A DNA stretch of 64,000 nucleotides from positions 1 to 64,000 of the forward strand of contig NZ_WTYX01000001.1 of assembly GCF_009827395.1 (NCBI RefSeq). Direction: 5' to 3'. A program made the position numbers and the translations under genes. Below, in pieces: positions 24,723 through 32,322 of the stretch. Below the pieces are notes generated by a model. That model had not been told where the DNA came from. It was given only the letters and a program-made list of their open reading frames with translations, and ran no database searches. The stretch is from Pontixanthobacter aquaemixtae. GTDB lineage: Bacteria; Pseudomonadota; Alphaproteobacteria; Sphingomonadales; Sphingomonadaceae. Position 1 is the stretch's first letter, and each line of letters starts with the position of its first letter.

Positions 24723-26891
24723 ATGGCAAAGCGGGGTAGCCGGCGCAAAGCTGCGGCGGGCCGGAAAAAAGTGAAGCAAAAGCCGACGGGCTGGCGCCTT
24801 TGGCTTCGGCGCACGATTGTCTGGGGTGGCAGCCTTGCCTTGATCGGGGCATTGTTTCTTGGCCTCGCAGTGCTGTTCGCGGCGCGATCATTGCCCAGCT
24901 ATAACGAGTTAAAAGCAACCCAGAACGCGCAGACAATTGTCGTGCGCGCGCGCGACGGGACCGAGATTGTCGAACTGGGGCCGACTTTCGGAAAATGGCT
25001 CGATAGCGACGAGATTCCGCAAGTCATGAAAGATGCGATGATCTCGGTCGAGGACAAGAGGTATCATTCGCATTTCGGGGTCGATCCGGTGCGCCTGACC
25101 GGCGCGGTGCTCGAATCCTTTACCGGTGACAAGCGCATTGGCGGTACCTCGACCATTACCCAGCAGCTTGCGCGCAATGTGTTTCTCAATTCCAACCGGA
25201 CGCTGGACCGCAAAATGCGCGAAGCGGTGCTGGCCCTGGCGCTGGAAAGCAAATTCACCAAGGACCAGATCCTCGAGCTCTATCTCAACAAGGTCTATTT
25301 CGGCGGCGGAGCCTACGGGATCGACAGCGCGAGCCGCAAATTCTTCAGCCACCCGGCAACCGAACTCACCACTGCCGAAGCGGCGATTATCGCGGGGCTG
25401 GTGAAAGCGCCTTCGCGCTATTCACCCACCGCCGATGTGCAGGCCGCAGTGGACCGCGCGCAAGTGGTCTTGCAGCTGATGAAGGAACAGGGTCGGATTG
25501 ATCCCAATGTTACGGTGGAACCGGCAACGGTGAATCTGAAACCGGACCGCGGACAGAACTCGGTGCGGTACTTCACCGATTGGGTTCTGCCCCAGCTTGA
25601 TATCCTGCTGCCGGAGACTTTCGAACCGATCGAAGTGTGGACCACGCTCGATGTCGGAATGCAGCGCACCGCCGCCACCGCGGTCAAATCCAACACGCCG
25701 GACGGCGCGCAGGGCGCGTTGGTCAGCTTGGATCGTGACGGGGCGATTTTGGCGATGATCGGCGGGACCGATTACGTCGAAACCAATTACAACAGGGCGA
25801 CCGATGCCGTCCGCCAGCCGGGTTCAGCCTGGAAATTGTTCGTCTATCTGGCGGCTCTGGAAGCCGGCTACACGCCAGAAGATTCGGTCAAGGACGTGCC
25901 GGTCACAATCGATGGCTGGAGCCCGCGCAATTCGGGCGGCGGCTATGCGGGCGAGATCAATATCCGCACGGCCTTTGCCTATTCGAAAAACACCGTTGCC
26001 GCGCAGCTTGGCAATGAAGTCGGTTTCGGCACGGTTGCCAGCATGGCCAAACGCTTTGGCATTACCACCCCGATTTCGACATTCCCCGCGATGGTTTTGG
26101 GCAGCTCGGAAACGCGGGTGATCGATATGACGCGCGCTTTCGCCTCGGTTTCTGCCGGGGGGTTTTCGGTCGAGCCTTACGGTGTTCTCAAAGTCACCAC
26201 CGGCGATGGCGAAACGCTGTACGAACATGAAAACAAGCGCGCTGCGCGGCTGGTGCCGGACTATGTCGCGGCGGGGATCACCGATTTGCTGCAAACCGCG
26301 GTCAATACGGGCACCGGCAAAGCAGCGCAGATCGGCCGGCCGGTGGCGGGCAAAACGGGCACAACATCGTCGAACAAGGATGGCTGGTTTATCGGGTTTT
26401 CCAGCGGGATAACCACCGGCGTATGGATGGGCCGTGACGATGCTAAGCGTGTCGCCGGTTTGCAGGGCGGACGCGCACCGGCGCAGGCTTTTGCGGCCTA
26501 TATGCGCTATGCGGTCAAGGATCGCCCGGTCGAGCAATTCAACACCGATCTAAAATTGCCCGAATGGCAGCTTGAGCCCGATGATGAATTCTATTTCGGC
26601 GATCCGGACGAGTATTATTACATCGACGAACAGGGCAATCTGATCGAGCCGGGAGTATCCGATGGCCCGCGCGATCCGTCTTTCCCCGTAGAGGGTGAAG
26701 GGCAAACAGGAGATGCCACCGATCGCCCGCAAGTGCCGAATAATGATGCGCCGCCGGCAGCGGGCGATGATTTTCTGAACCGCGCGACGGGCGAAAGGCC
26801 TAATACACCGCCAGCGCGCCCTTCGCAGCGCGCGGTTCCACCGCCGCCAGTGCCGCGCCCTGCTCAGCAGCCCGCGCCAAGTGGCAATTAG
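24723..26891 (+). CDS. Penicillin-binding protein 1A family (bifunctional transglycosylase/transpeptidase)
   Basis: A 722-residue class A PBP. A short basic cytosolic tail is followed by one membrane anchor (LALIGALFLGLAVLFAARSL). The glycosyltransferase domain has EDKRYHSHFGVDPVRL, GGTSTITQQLARNVFL and YLNKVYFGGGAYGID. The transpeptidase domain has PGSAWK (active Ser about residue 368), SKN in AYSKNTVAAQ, and GKTGTTSSNKD. The C-terminal 120 residues are acidic and then Pro-rich, likely disordered. It polymerises and cross-links peptidoglycan in the periplasm. It is a single gene with no obvious operon partner. Confidence 0.93.
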   Translation: MAKRGSRRKAAAGRKKVKQKPTGWRLWLRRTIVWGGSLALIGALFLGLAVLFAARSLPSYNELKATQNAQTIVVRARDGTEIVELGPTFGKWLDSDEIPQVMKDAMISVEDKRYHSHFGVDPVRLTGAVLESFTGDKRIGGTSTITQQLARNVFLNSNRTLDRKMREAVLALALESKFTKDQILELYLNKVYFGGGAYGIDSASRKFFSHPATELTTAEAAIIAGLVKAPSRYSPTADVQAAVDRAQVVLQLMKEQGRIDPNVTVEPATVNLKPDRGQNSVRYFTDWVLPQLDILLPETFEPIEVWTTLDVGMQRTAATAVKSNTPDGAQGALVSLDRDGAILAMIGGTDYVETNYNRATDAVRQPGSAWKLFVYLAALEAGYTPEDSVKDVPVTIDGWSPRNSGGGYAGEINIRTAFAYSKNTVAAQLGNEVGFGTVASMAKRFGITTPISTFPAMVLGSSETRVIDMTRAFASVSAGGFSVEPYGVLKVTTGDGETLYEHENKRAARLVPDYVAAGITDLLQTAVNTGTGKAAQIGRPVAGKTGTTSSNKDGWFIGFSSGITTGVWMGRDDAKRVAGLQGGRAPAQAFAAYMRYAVKDRPVEQFNTDLKLPEWQLEPDDEFYFGDPDEYYYIDEQGNLIEPGVSDGPRDPSFPVEGEGQTGDATDRPQVPNNDAPPAAGDDFLNRATGERPNTPPARPSQRAVPPPPVPRPAQQPAPSGN

Positions 26892-27040
26892 CTAGTACGT
26901 TTCAATCGCGGCGATTCAAATCGCGCAACCTCACGTCACTTCGGGTCAGCCTGTTAAACCCTTATCTTTCCACGAGAATTGACCATCGGGAGGATATTAG
27001 GTTATCCTATCCTCTCATTGCGTCCATGAGGAAATTAAAT

Positions 27041-27454
27041 ATGTCGTTACGCTTTTTGCTTTGTGCAGCTGCCATTGTGGCATCGTCTTCGGCATCGGCA
27101 ACCTATTCCAGTTCTTTGGACTCAGATGGATGCTGGGACGGAAAGCTCTCTGCAAATGTTCCGTGTTTACAGATTAAAAGCCATAGCTGGAGCGGCGACA
27201 AGATTTCCGTGGTGTATGAGAACAAATGTCCGCAACGAATTTTTGCGAGAGCGTGTCACAGTCAAGAACAAGGCGACAATGGAAAAGCCGATTGCGGATT
27301 CTTTGCCGTGCGCGGCTCTGGGACCGCTGTCTACTACACCTATCACGCGACGGGTGATGTTGAGTACAGAGCGGTCGGCTCGACCAAAAGGTCTAATGAC
27401 TGGACCTGCGTCGCGCAACGCGACTTGGTCAATAATGTCCGCAAAGTGCGGTAA
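27041..27454 (+). CDS. Small secreted cysteine-rich protein of unknown function
   Basis: A 137-residue protein with a signal peptide (FLLCAAAIVASSSASA). The mature part has seven cysteines (DGCWDG, VPCLQ, NKCPQ, RACHS, ADCGF, WTCVA and others) that could form disulfides in the periplasm. The hydrophilic sequence has no motif I recognise. I chose the ATG at 27041 because GAGGA sits 8 bases upstream; an ATG at 27026 would place MRKLN before it. It is followed by a strong terminator shared with the convergent htrA gene. Confidence 0.62.
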   Translation: MSLRFLLCAAAIVASSSASATYSSSLDSDGCWDGKLSANVPCLQIKSHSWSGDKISVVYENKCPQRIFARACHSQEQGDNGKADCGFFAVRGSGTAVYYTYHATGDVEYRAVGSTKRSNDWTCVAQRDLVNNVRKVR

Positions 27455-27470
27455 CTAACTCGCCAAACAA

Positions 27471-27502
27471 AAAACCCCTCCCGGTTTTTGGGGAGGGGTT
27501 TT
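27471..27502. terminator. Bidirectional intrinsic terminator
   Basis: AAAACCCCTCCC (27471-27482) pairs with GGGAGGGGTTTT (27491-27502) around an 8-base loop, a 12-bp perfect stem with A-run and T-run flanks. It lies between the convergent small secreted protein gene and htrA and would end transcription from both sides. Confidence 0.93.
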
Positions 27503-27524
27503 AAGTCTTGTTCCTCAGGCTGCT

Positions 27525-29060
27525 TCAGCGCAATCGCACCGCCACATAGCGGGCGGGCAATCCGCGGCGCTGGACACGCAGCAGTACCGCATCGCGATTG
27601 TCGCTCTCGGCCTCGCTGATGACCTGTTCCAGCGCTGACAGGGTTGGCACGTCGACATAATTCGCCGTCAGGATAATGTCACCGCGGCGCAGACCCTTGC
27701 GCGCGGCATCCGAAGTCCGGCTGACTGCGGCGACTACCAGACCTGTTGTATCGCTTGATGCGCCCAGGCTGTTGGCGATCTGTCCGGTCAGCGGAATGAC
27801 TTGCAGACCCAGTTTCTCTTCGATCGCGCCGTTGTCATCCTCTTGGGGCATTTCCGCATCGGCATCGGGATCGAACATTTGCTGGCTGGCCAGCTCTTCT
27901 TCGCTCGGACGTTTGCCGATGGTGGCCTGTACGGTCCGCCGCTTGCCGTCGCGGTAAAGCTCGATCGGGACGCGCGTTCCCGGTGTGATATTGGCAACAA
28001 GGAAGGACAGCGTTTGTTGCGGCGTCACGCGCTTGTTGTTCACTTCGACCACAATATCGCCCGGTTTGATGCCCGCCTTTTCTGCGGCACCATCGGGCTG
28101 GACGCTCTGGACGATCTCGCCAAGGTTCTTTTCAAGGCCCAGCGATGCGGCCAGATCCTCGTCGACACGGTCAATGCCGACGCCAAGGAAGCCGCGCTCG
28201 ATCTCGATACCCTTGCGCAGATTATCCACGATAGGCGCGGCGATTTCTGCGGGAATGGCAAAGCCGATACCGACACTGCCGCCGGTGGGCGAAATAATCG
28301 CATTGTTAATGCCGATCACATTGCCTTGCATATCGAACAGCGGGCCGCCCGAATTGCCGCGATTGATGCTGGCGTCGGTCTGGATATAGCGGTCATAGGC
28401 GCCGCCCGATCCGGTGTTACGCAGCACCGCCGATACGATGCCCGAAGTGACCGTGCCGCCGAGGCCGAACGGGTTGCCGATGGCAATAACCCAGTCGCCA
28501 ACGCGGGCCTGATCGGAATCGCCGAATTTGACGAAGGGGAAATTTTCACCGCCCTGGATCTTGAGCACCGCAAGGTCCGATTGCGCGTCAGTGCCAACCA
28601 GTTCGGCGTCATATTCCTTGCCGTCTGGCATTTTGACAGTGATCTCTGTGATCGTGCCGTTTCTGCCAGGGCTGACCACGTGATTGTTGGTCACCACATA
28701 GCCGTCAGCCGAAATGATAAAGCCCGAACCCAGCGATTGCGCTTCCTGCGTTTGCGGTTGCTGGCTTCCCCGGCCGCGGCGGTTGCCGAACATGTCGGCA
28801 AACGGAGTGCCGGCGAAGGGATTGTTGGCTTGAACTTGCACTTCTTGACGGGTCGAGATGTTGACCACGGCAGGCTGCAATTGTTCGGTCAGATTGGCAA
28901 AGCTTTCCGGTGCGCCCGCACGCGGAACCGCCCGCTCCATTTGCAGGCCTTCGTTCTGCGCCGTTTGCGCTCCGGCGGGGTAGCCGCCGATGAGGGAGAT
29001 GGCTGCGCCGCCAACCAGCAGCGCGGAGGTTAGTCCATAAGCATATCGCACAGGCTTCAC
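27525..29060 (-). CDS. degP: Periplasmic Do-type serine protease (DegP/HtrA/MucD family)
   Basis: A 511-residue protein with a signal peptide (YAYGLTSALLVGGAAISLIGG). The trypsin-like catalytic triad is His127 (TNNHVV), Asp162 (QSDLAVLK) and Ser237 (RGNSGGPLF). Two PDZ domains follow (FLGVGIDRVDEDLAASLGL about residue 300, then IPLTGQIANSLG about residue 410). It degrades or refolds misfolded periplasmic proteins. I chose a GTG at 29060 because AAGGAAC lies about 9 bases upstream and the signal peptide follows directly; a longer frame from an ATG at 29117 is possible. It lies downstream of hflKC on the same strand, a common alphaproteobacterial grouping. Confidence 0.92.
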   Translation of the reverse strand: MKPVRYAYGLTSALLVGGAAISLIGGYPAGAQTAQNEGLQMERAVPRAGAPESFANLTEQLQPAVVNISTRQEVQVQANNPFAGTPFADMFGNRRGRGSQQPQTQEAQSLGSGFIISADGYVVTNNHVVSPGRNGTITEITVKMPDGKEYDAELVGTDAQSDLAVLKIQGGENFPFVKFGDSDQARVGDWVIAIGNPFGLGGTVTSGIVSAVLRNTGSGGAYDRYIQTDASINRGNSGGPLFDMQGNVIGINNAIISPTGGSVGIGFAIPAEIAAPIVDNLRKGIEIERGFLGVGIDRVDEDLAASLGLEKNLGEIVQSVQPDGAAEKAGIKPGDIVVEVNNKRVTPQQTLSFLVANITPGTRVPIELYRDGKRRTVQATIGKRPSEEELASQQMFDPDADAEMPQEDDNGAIEEKLGLQVIPLTGQIANSLGASSDTTGLVVAAVSRTSDAARKGLRRGDIILTANYVDVPTLSALEQVISEAESDNRDAVLLRVQRRGLPARYVAVRLR

Positions 29061-29140
29061 GTCCTTTTGTTCCTTTTCATTCTCAACTTCACAACGCCAA
29101 AACAAGCCGTGGTGCAAAGACCCGGCCGCCTATTTACATC

Positions 29141-29158
29141 TCAGGGCAATCGCCCTGA
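29141..29158. promoter_or_regulatory. Perfect inverted repeat upstream of degP
   Basis: TCAGGGC (29141-29147) pairs with GCCCTGA (29152-29158) around a 4-base AATC loop, a 7-bp perfect hairpin. It lies in the 176 bases between hflC and the degP start. There is no T-run on the minus strand after it, so it is more likely a leader structure or protein-binding site than a terminator. Confidence 0.4.
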
Positions 29159-29236
29159 ACGGCGTTTGAACGACATCTGTAGTCGCCGACAAATGCCATT
29201 CCATAATCGACCAACGGCGCGATTGCCGATTTGTGC

Positions 29237-30070
29237 CTAGCGCCTGCCGCGGAACTGCCGCAGATATTCATTGTCGGGAGACAATATCATGCTGTTTTGC
29301 GGGCCGTCCTCGCGTTTGGCAAAAGTCTGTTCATAGCTCTGCATCGCGCGGTAGAAATCGTAGAAGCCGGCATCTTTGCCGAAGGCGTCGGCGTAGGTTT
29401 TGGCAGCATCAGCATCGGCTTCCGCGCGGATAATCCGTGCATCGCGTGTGCCCTGCGCGCGAATGGTGCGGGCTTCGCGTTCGCGGTCCGATTCCATCCG
29501 GCGGAATGCCGATTCGAGCGGTGCATCGGGCAAGTCGGTGCGCTTGATCTGCACATCGACAACCTCTGCGCCATATTGCCTTGCCTGCCGGTCCAGATTG
29601 GTACGGACATTGGCCAGAGCAGTGCCGCGTTCAGCGGTCAGCATGGCCTGGAAAGTCCGGCGACCCAATTCCTGACGCAGAACCGAGTTGAGGATCGGCT
29701 CGAGCGCGGTACGCACGCCGTCGGTTGTCCCTGCGCGTTCAACCATCCTCACCGGATCGGTAATCCGGAACCGCGCATAGGCATTGACGAGCAGACGCTG
29801 CTGGTCGTTTGAAAGAACTTCCTCGTCGGTCATTTCAAGATCGAGCAGGCGCTTTTCAACTCTGCGGACCGAATCGATCAGCGGCACGCGTAGATAAAGA
29901 CCCGCGTTGGTTTTCCCGTTGGGCGTGTTGGCTGTGTTGACGGGATTACCCGCCCGGATGATGACAACCTGTTCTTCCTCGGGCACAATGTAGACGCTCG
30001 AGAAGAAGGCCAGGACAGCGACAATCGCCAGAATGGCTGCGCCGCGATAATTGTTCCAGATGTTTTCCAT
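29237..30070 (-). CDS. hflC: HflC, protease modulator (SPFH/prohibitin family)
   Basis: A 277-residue protein with an N-terminal membrane anchor (AAILAIVAVLAFFSSVYIV). An SPFH domain follows with EEEQVVIIRAGNPVNT, LYLRVPLIDSVRRVEKRLLDLEM and RFRITDPVRMVERAG, then a coiled-coil stretch rich in Arg, Ala and Glu. HflC with HflK forms a large periplasmic assembly around the FtsH protease. It follows hflK with a 2-base gap. The order hflK-hflC-degP suggests a shared envelope protein quality-control unit. Confidence 0.92.
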   Translation of the reverse strand: MENIWNNYRGAAILAIVAVLAFFSSVYIVPEEEQVVIIRAGNPVNTANTPNGKTNAGLYLRVPLIDSVRRVEKRLLDLEMTDEEVLSNDQQRLLVNAYARFRITDPVRMVERAGTTDGVRTALEPILNSVLRQELGRRTFQAMLTAERGTALANVRTNLDRQARQYGAEVVDVQIKRTDLPDAPLESAFRRMESDREREARTIRAQGTRDARIIRAEADADAAKTYADAFGKDAGFYDFYRAMQSYEQTFAKREDGPQNSMILSPDNEYLRQFRGRR

Positions 30071-30072
30071 GA

Positions 30073-31257
30073 TTACTGGCCTCCCTGTGCAGAGGATTGT
30101 GCCGGGGCTTGTGCGGGCGCAGCCGGTGTCACCGGCGCAGCGGGCGTGGCGCGCTTCCTCAGCTCGGGTAGAGGCAGATAGGGTGTTACCCCGTCGGCTT
30201 CGATAACCGTCTTGTCGGTCTGGCTGAGAATCCGCTCCATTGTTTCATAATAGAGCCGCTGGCGGGTGACCTCGGGTGCCAAGCGGTATTCTTCATAGAC
30301 TTTGTCAAACGCCTGCGCCTCACCCTCTGCAGTGGCGAGGACTTGTTGCGCGTAACCGCGTGCCTGGTTGCGCGCTGCGTCGGCATTTTGCTCGGCAACT
30401 TGCACGTCGCGGAAAGCATCGACCACTTGCGCAGGCGGGTCAGCCTTTTCGACCTCTACACCGAGGACGCGGATGCCCGCTTGGTACGAATCGAGCGTGG
30501 CTTGCATGCGCTCACGCACATCGAGTTCGATCGAGGCGCGGCCTTGACCAGTGAAGGTTTCGTTGAGCTCTTTTTCGGCAACAGCCGCGCGCATAGCTGC
30601 TTCGGCCGCTTCGCTCACCGTTTCGACGGGTTCGACCAAGCGGAATTTGAAGTCGGCCAGATCTTTGATGTTCCACCGGACGATGTAGCTCAAATCCACC
30701 AGATTCTGGTCACCGGTCAGGATCAGCTTCACTTCCTGACCGCTATCGGGAATGCGCAATGTCCGCACGCCCGACACGTCCTCGACATCGACCGTTTCGA
30801 TCGGGAAAGGGGCAGAAAAATTGAGGCCCGGCTCCATTGTCCGGGTAAAGTTGCCCAGCGTTTTGACAACGCCTTTTTCCTGCGGGCCAATCAAATGCGT
30901 GCTGGTGGCCAGAATCGCGACGGCAACGATCGCCAATATTGCCACCGGAACCCAGCTTTTGCCGCCTGGCCGTTCGGGCAGGCTAAACCCGCCGCCGCCC
31001 GAGCCGCCACCGCCGCCAGAGCCGCGCTTCTTGAAGATATCTTCCACATTGGCGGATCGGCGCGGGCCGTCGGAGCCTGTGCTTGAGGGGGTGCCCGAAA
31101 CCCACGGATTGCGCGGGCCCTTGGGTTTCTTTGATCCCGAATCTTGTGCCGGATCGTCGCCACCCCCGCCGGAATCTTCCCCGTTATTGGAACCCCAAGG
31201 GCTCTTGCCGGCCATTGCCAGTCCGATATTTCTCGTGAAATCGCCAAATGTGCTCAT
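30073..31257 (-). CDS. hflK: HflK, protease modulator (SPFH/prohibitin family)
   Basis: A 394-residue protein. The Gly/Pro/Ser-rich cytosolic N-terminus (GEDSGGGGDD, GSGGGGGSGGGG) is typical of HflK. One membrane segment follows (WVPVAILAIVAVAILATSTHLI), then the SPFH domain with GVVKTLGNFTRTMEPGLNF, TGDQNLVDLSYIVRWNI and a long helical region. The C-terminus is Ala/Pro/Gln-rich. It partners HflC to regulate FtsH. The ATG at 31257 was chosen; the longer frame overlaps the divergent mrp gene. Confidence 0.92.
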   Translation of the reverse strand: MSTFGDFTRNIGLAMAGKSPWGSNNGEDSGGGGDDPAQDSGSKKPKGPRNPWVSGTPSSTGSDGPRRSANVEDIFKKRGSGGGGGSGGGGFSLPERPGGKSWVPVAILAIVAVAILATSTHLIGPQEKGVVKTLGNFTRTMEPGLNFSAPFPIETVDVEDVSGVRTLRIPDSGQEVKLILTGDQNLVDLSYIVRWNIKDLADFKFRLVEPVETVSEAAEAAMRAAVAEKELNETFTGQGRASIELDVRERMQATLDSYQAGIRVLGVEVEKADPPAQVVDAFRDVQVAEQNADAARNQARGYAQQVLATAEGEAQAFDKVYEEYRLAPEVTRQRLYYETMERILSQTDKTVIEADGVTPYLPLPELRKRATPAAPVTPAAPAQAPAQSSAQGGQ

Positions 31258-31330
31258 GATCCCTTTATAAGTGTCGATTGCAGGAAAAACAGGGGTTGCG
31301 CGCGCAATTTTAATGCTAGGGCCTAGCGCC

Positions 31331-32320
31331 ATGGACGAACAGGCTTTGAAGGCACGACTTCCGGACTCGGTTGCAGCGCGTGTGCAGTCGATCAAGCTGG
31401 AGAATGGTCGGGCAACATTGGTGCTTGATGCATCGGGGTTGGAGCCGGAGAACCGCGACGGTCTGGAGTCCGCCGTAAAGCAGATCATTGGCGAAGCAGA
31501 TGGCGTCGGCGATGTTCGCGTGGCGATGGTCGCCGATCGTGCGCCGCCTCAGCCGGGCCCTACACTGATTGCCGTGGGTTCGGGCAAGGGCGGTGTGGGC
31601 AAGTCCACCCTGACCGCAAACCTTGCCGTTGCGTTGGCGCGGCTGGGCCGCAAAGTCGGGATTGTCGATGCCGATGTTTACGGCCCGTCGCAGCCGACCA
31701 TCCTGAACAACAAAGGGCAAAAGCCCGAAGCGCGCGATGACAAGCTGGTTCCTGTCCCCAGCCCTCATGGAATCCCGCTGCTGTCGATGGGGCATCTGGT
31801 TGAACCGGGGGTCGCCTTGGCGTGGCGCGGACCGATGGCGGGCAATGCCATGGCGCAGCTGATCGACGCCCATTGGGACGGCACCGAAGTGCTGCTGATC
31901 GATTTGCCGCCGGGCACCGGCGATGTGCAATTGACGATGCTGTCGAAATTCAAGCCGGCCGGGGCAGTGATCGTTTCGACCCCGCAGGATCTGGCGCTGA
32001 TCGATGCGCAGCGCGCGGCCAATCTGTTCGATTCGGGCAAAGTGCCGATTATCGGATTGGTGGAGAATATGTCGGGCTATGCCTGCCCAAGCTGCGGCGA
32101 AGTGAGCGATCCTTTCGGGAAAGGCGGTGTCGAAGCCGCCGCAGATGCAACCGGCATTCCGTTTCTGGGCCGCATCCCGCTCGCGATGGAAATCCGCACT
32201 GCCAGTGACAATGGCACGCCATCCGCTGCGGGTGACGGGCACGAGGCAGAACCGTTTCACGCCGTCGCCAAACAATTGGCCGACTGGCTCGATACGCAGC
32301 CGGTCGGGGGGCAGGTCTGA
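31331..32320 (+). CDS. mrp: Mrp/NBP35/ApbC family iron-sulfur cluster carrier ATPase
   Basis: A 329-residue protein. A short N-terminal DUF59-like domain (residues 1-70) is followed by a deviant Walker A SGKGGVGKST (about residues 84-93), IVDADVYGPSQPT, Walker B LLIDLPPGTGDVQL, and a CxxC pair (Cys252 and Cys255 in YACPSCG) that binds a bridging Fe-S cluster. It delivers Fe-S clusters to apoproteins. The ATG at 31331 starts the family sequence. It is divergent from hflK, 2 bases before the following molybdopterin oxidoreductase gene, and could serve that protein, though this is inference. Confidence 0.92.
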   Translation: MDEQALKARLPDSVAARVQSIKLENGRATLVLDASGLEPENRDGLESAVKQIIGEADGVGDVRVAMVADRAPPQPGPTLIAVGSGKGGVGKSTLTANLAVALARLGRKVGIVDADVYGPSQPTILNNKGQKPEARDDKLVPVPSPHGIPLLSMGHLVEPGVALAWRGPMAGNAMAQLIDAHWDGTEVLLIDLPPGTGDVQLTMLSKFKPAGAVIVSTPQDLALIDAQRAANLFDSGKVPIIGLVENMSGYACPSCGEVSDPFGKGGVEAAADATGIPFLGRIPLAMEIRTASDNGTPSAAGDGHEAEPFHAVAKQLADWLDTQPVGGQV

Positions 32321-32322
32321 CC

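Noticed and set aside
27801-29033. 410-codon plus-strand frame antisense to degP
   Set aside because: Shadow of a gene with an intact catalytic triad and two PDZ domains.
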